A DNA stretch of 64,000 bases from Sporosarcina sp. P33 (GTDB lineage: Bacteria > Bacillota > Bacilli > Bacillales_A > Planococcaceae), in the NCBI RefSeq assembly GCF_002077155.1, contig NZ_CP015027.1, positions 2,024,501 through 2,088,500 on the forward strand. The letters are read 5' to 3'. Positions 62,797 to 64,000 of this stretch are shown in pieces; positions within the stretch are counted from its first letter, which is position 1; each line of letters begins with the position of its first letter. A program made the translations under genes and the position numbers. The notes under the pieces were generated by a model. It ran no database searches, was not told where the DNA came from, and was given only the letters and a program-made list of their open reading frames with translations.

Positions 62797-63867
62797 ATGT
62801 TTTTGGCCTGGAGCGAAATCAAGAAAAATAAATTACGATTTTTATTGATTACATCAATTTTGCTGCTCGTGTCATTCCTCGTGTTCTTCCTGTCGGGTCT
62901 TGCCAATGGATTGGCGAGCATGAACAGGGAAGCAGTGGATGCATGGGGCGGCGATGCGATTGTACTGACTGAGGAGTCTGATAAGAGTTTGTATGAATCT
63001 GCGCTGGATAAACAATTGGCGGATGAACTCGGTGCGAAAGAAACCGCGGTTGTCAGCCAAATGGGTGCTATCGCAAACAACGGCGAAACGAAGCAGAACG
63101 TTATGCTATTCGGTATTGATAAAGAAGAATTCGTCAAACCCGAAGTCAGCGAAGGCGACCCGACATTTTACGTGCAAAACGGTGTTGTGGCATCTGACGT
63201 GCTGAAAGATGAAGGATTTAAAATCGGCGACACATTGGAATTATCTTCTTCCGATACAGAGCTGACGATTGTCGGCTTCACGAAAAAGGCGCGGTTCAAT
63301 GCATCACCGATCCTGTATATGAAATTGAATGATATGCAGAAAATCAAATACGGCGATGCCTACAGTATGAATAAGAACCTAGTCAATGCGGTTATCGTCA
63401 GAGACAAAGACTGGAAGGACCTATCATTGCCTGACAATACGGAAATCATTGAAACTGAGATATTCATTGAGAATCTGCCGGGTTATACGGAACAAAATTT
63501 GACGCTGACGTATATGATCTACTTCCTGTTCGTCATTTCCGCTGCGATTGTCGCGATTTTCCTCTACGTCTTGACCGTGCAGAAAATCAGCATGTTCGGG
63601 TTGATGAAAGCACAAGGAATTTCGAGCACGTACTTGGCAAAGTCAGTCGTTGCGCAAACATTCATCCTAGCGCTGATCGGTGTTGTCGTCGGTTTCGGTC
63701 TGACATTGCTTGCAGGAAGCTTCCTGCCAAGTGCGGTGCCTGTGATGTTTGATATCCCGACGATGGTCATTTATGGCTTCATTTTGATAGCAGTGGCGAT
63801 AATGGGAGCTGTCATTTCGGTTTGGACGATTATCCGAATTGATCCGCTCGAAGCGATAGGAGGGTAA
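62797..63867 (+). CDS. FtsX-fold ABC transporter permease, HrtB type, second copy
   Basis: A 356-residue permease with the same four-helix architecture as the protein at 9635 and a clearly related start (MFLAWSEIKKNKLRFLLITS) and helix end (FFLSGLANGLAS). HrtB-like permeases with an HrtA-type ATPase export heme or other hydrophobic compounds. GGAAGTG precedes the ATG. The start is 17 bases from the hemAT stop, suggesting cotranscription with a heme protein gene. The ATPase gene follows after 3 bases. Confidence 0.87.
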   Translation: MFLAWSEIKKNKLRFLLITSILLLVSFLVFFLSGLANGLASMNREAVDAWGGDAIVLTEESDKSLYESALDKQLADELGAKETAVVSQMGAIANNGETKQNVMLFGIDKEEFVKPEVSEGDPTFYVQNGVVASDVLKDEGFKIGDTLELSSSDTELTIVGFTKKARFNASPILYMKLNDMQKIKYGDAYSMNKNLVNAVIVRDKDWKDLSLPDNTEIIETEIFIENLPGYTEQNLTLTYMIYFLFVISAAIVAIFLYVLTVQKISMFGLMKAQGISSTYLAKSVVAQTFILALIGVVVGFGLTLLAGSFLPSAVPVMFDIPTMVIYGFILIAVAIMGAVISVWTIIRIDPLEAIGG

Positions 63868-63870
63868 GCG

Positions 63871-64000
63871 ATGGTATTAGAATTACGGCGCGCGAAAAAG
63901 ACTTTCGGTGAAGGCAATACGCTGGTTGAAGCTATGAAAGAAACTAATTTCATCGTAGAACGGGGCGAACTGGTCGCAGTCATCGGTCCGTCTGGTTCGG
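63871..64000 (+). CDS. ABC transporter ATPase, HrtA type, cut by window end
   Basis: The first 43 residues are visible, ending within Walker A (VIGPSGS). They resemble the start of the ATPase at 10668. AGGAGGG lies in the end of the permease gene, 6 bases before the ATG. The rest lies beyond the window. Confidence 0.88.
   Translation, partial: MVLELRRAKKTFGEGNTLVEAMKETNFIVERGELVAVIGPSGS

Overview
The window looks like a chromosomal segment of a mid-GC, Gram-positive, low-GC-phylum bacterium of the order Bacillales, most likely the Planococcaceae and close to Sporosarcina. This is inferred from the content and not from a database match: a lia cell-envelope stress operon, sigma-B type promoters next to csbD and a YflT-domain gene, a SAM-I riboswitch, a heme-based HemAT receptor, an OpuF-type compatible-solute importer, strong AGGAGG-type ribosome binding sites with frequent TTG/GTG starts, and the GC-rich intergenic repeats common in Bacillaceae and Planococcaceae. 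No rRNA, tRNA, phage or insertion sequence was recognised. Both window ends cut a gene: proS on the left and an ABC ATPase gene on the right.

Layout. 1-12 kb: proS, topB, yqeY, a lipoprotein, an unusual acyl-CoA dehydrogenase relative, a fused OpuF-type osmoprotectant importer, a HrtBA-type ABC exporter and a serine hydrolase. 12.1-15.1 kb: an AT-rich, decaying stretch with small genes, two remnants of one duplicated small gene and GC-rich dispersed repeats. 15-34 kb: mostly transporters (DMT, MFS, DASS, AI-2E family, EmrE-like, GltS, a NitT/TauT-type ABC importer), a small stress cluster, pepT, hutG with gltS, and a divergent LysR regulator. 34.4-38.2 kb: a complete CstR-type persulfide/sulfane-sulfur locus with three operator-like palindromes. 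38.2-40.8 kb: 2.6 kb without a credible gene, holding a tandem array of roughly 400-bp units, a SAM riboswitch and a separate 121-bp tandem repeat in front of metY. 42-48 kb: a BCCT transporter, small proteins, and a two-component system with a hidden small membrane protein gene. 49-52.4 kb: liaIHFSR. 52.4-52.6 kb: a dense DnaA-box cluster in front of uppP. 53-64 kb: an MBL hydrolase, an rRNA methyltransferase, DUF1648 and DUF2207 membrane proteins, photolyase convergent with a B12-binding MerR regulator, HemAT, and a second HrtBA-type exporter.

Functional themes. Envelope stress and cell-wall precursor recycling are adjacent (lia and uppP). Osmoprotection is represented twice (OpuF-type ABC and BCCT, the latter with a sigma-B-like promoter). 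Sulfur handling appears in the persulfide locus and in SAM-controlled metY, separated by the repeat array. Light and oxygen sensing are adjacent (B12-MerR/photolyase, then HemAT). The observations most worth checking are the DnaA-box cluster, the 59-residue membrane ORF coupled to the histidine kinase, the hairpin that hides the ribosome binding site of the DUF2207 gene, the three CstR-type operators, the tandem repeat arrays, and the B12-type MerR regulator lacking one conserved histidine.
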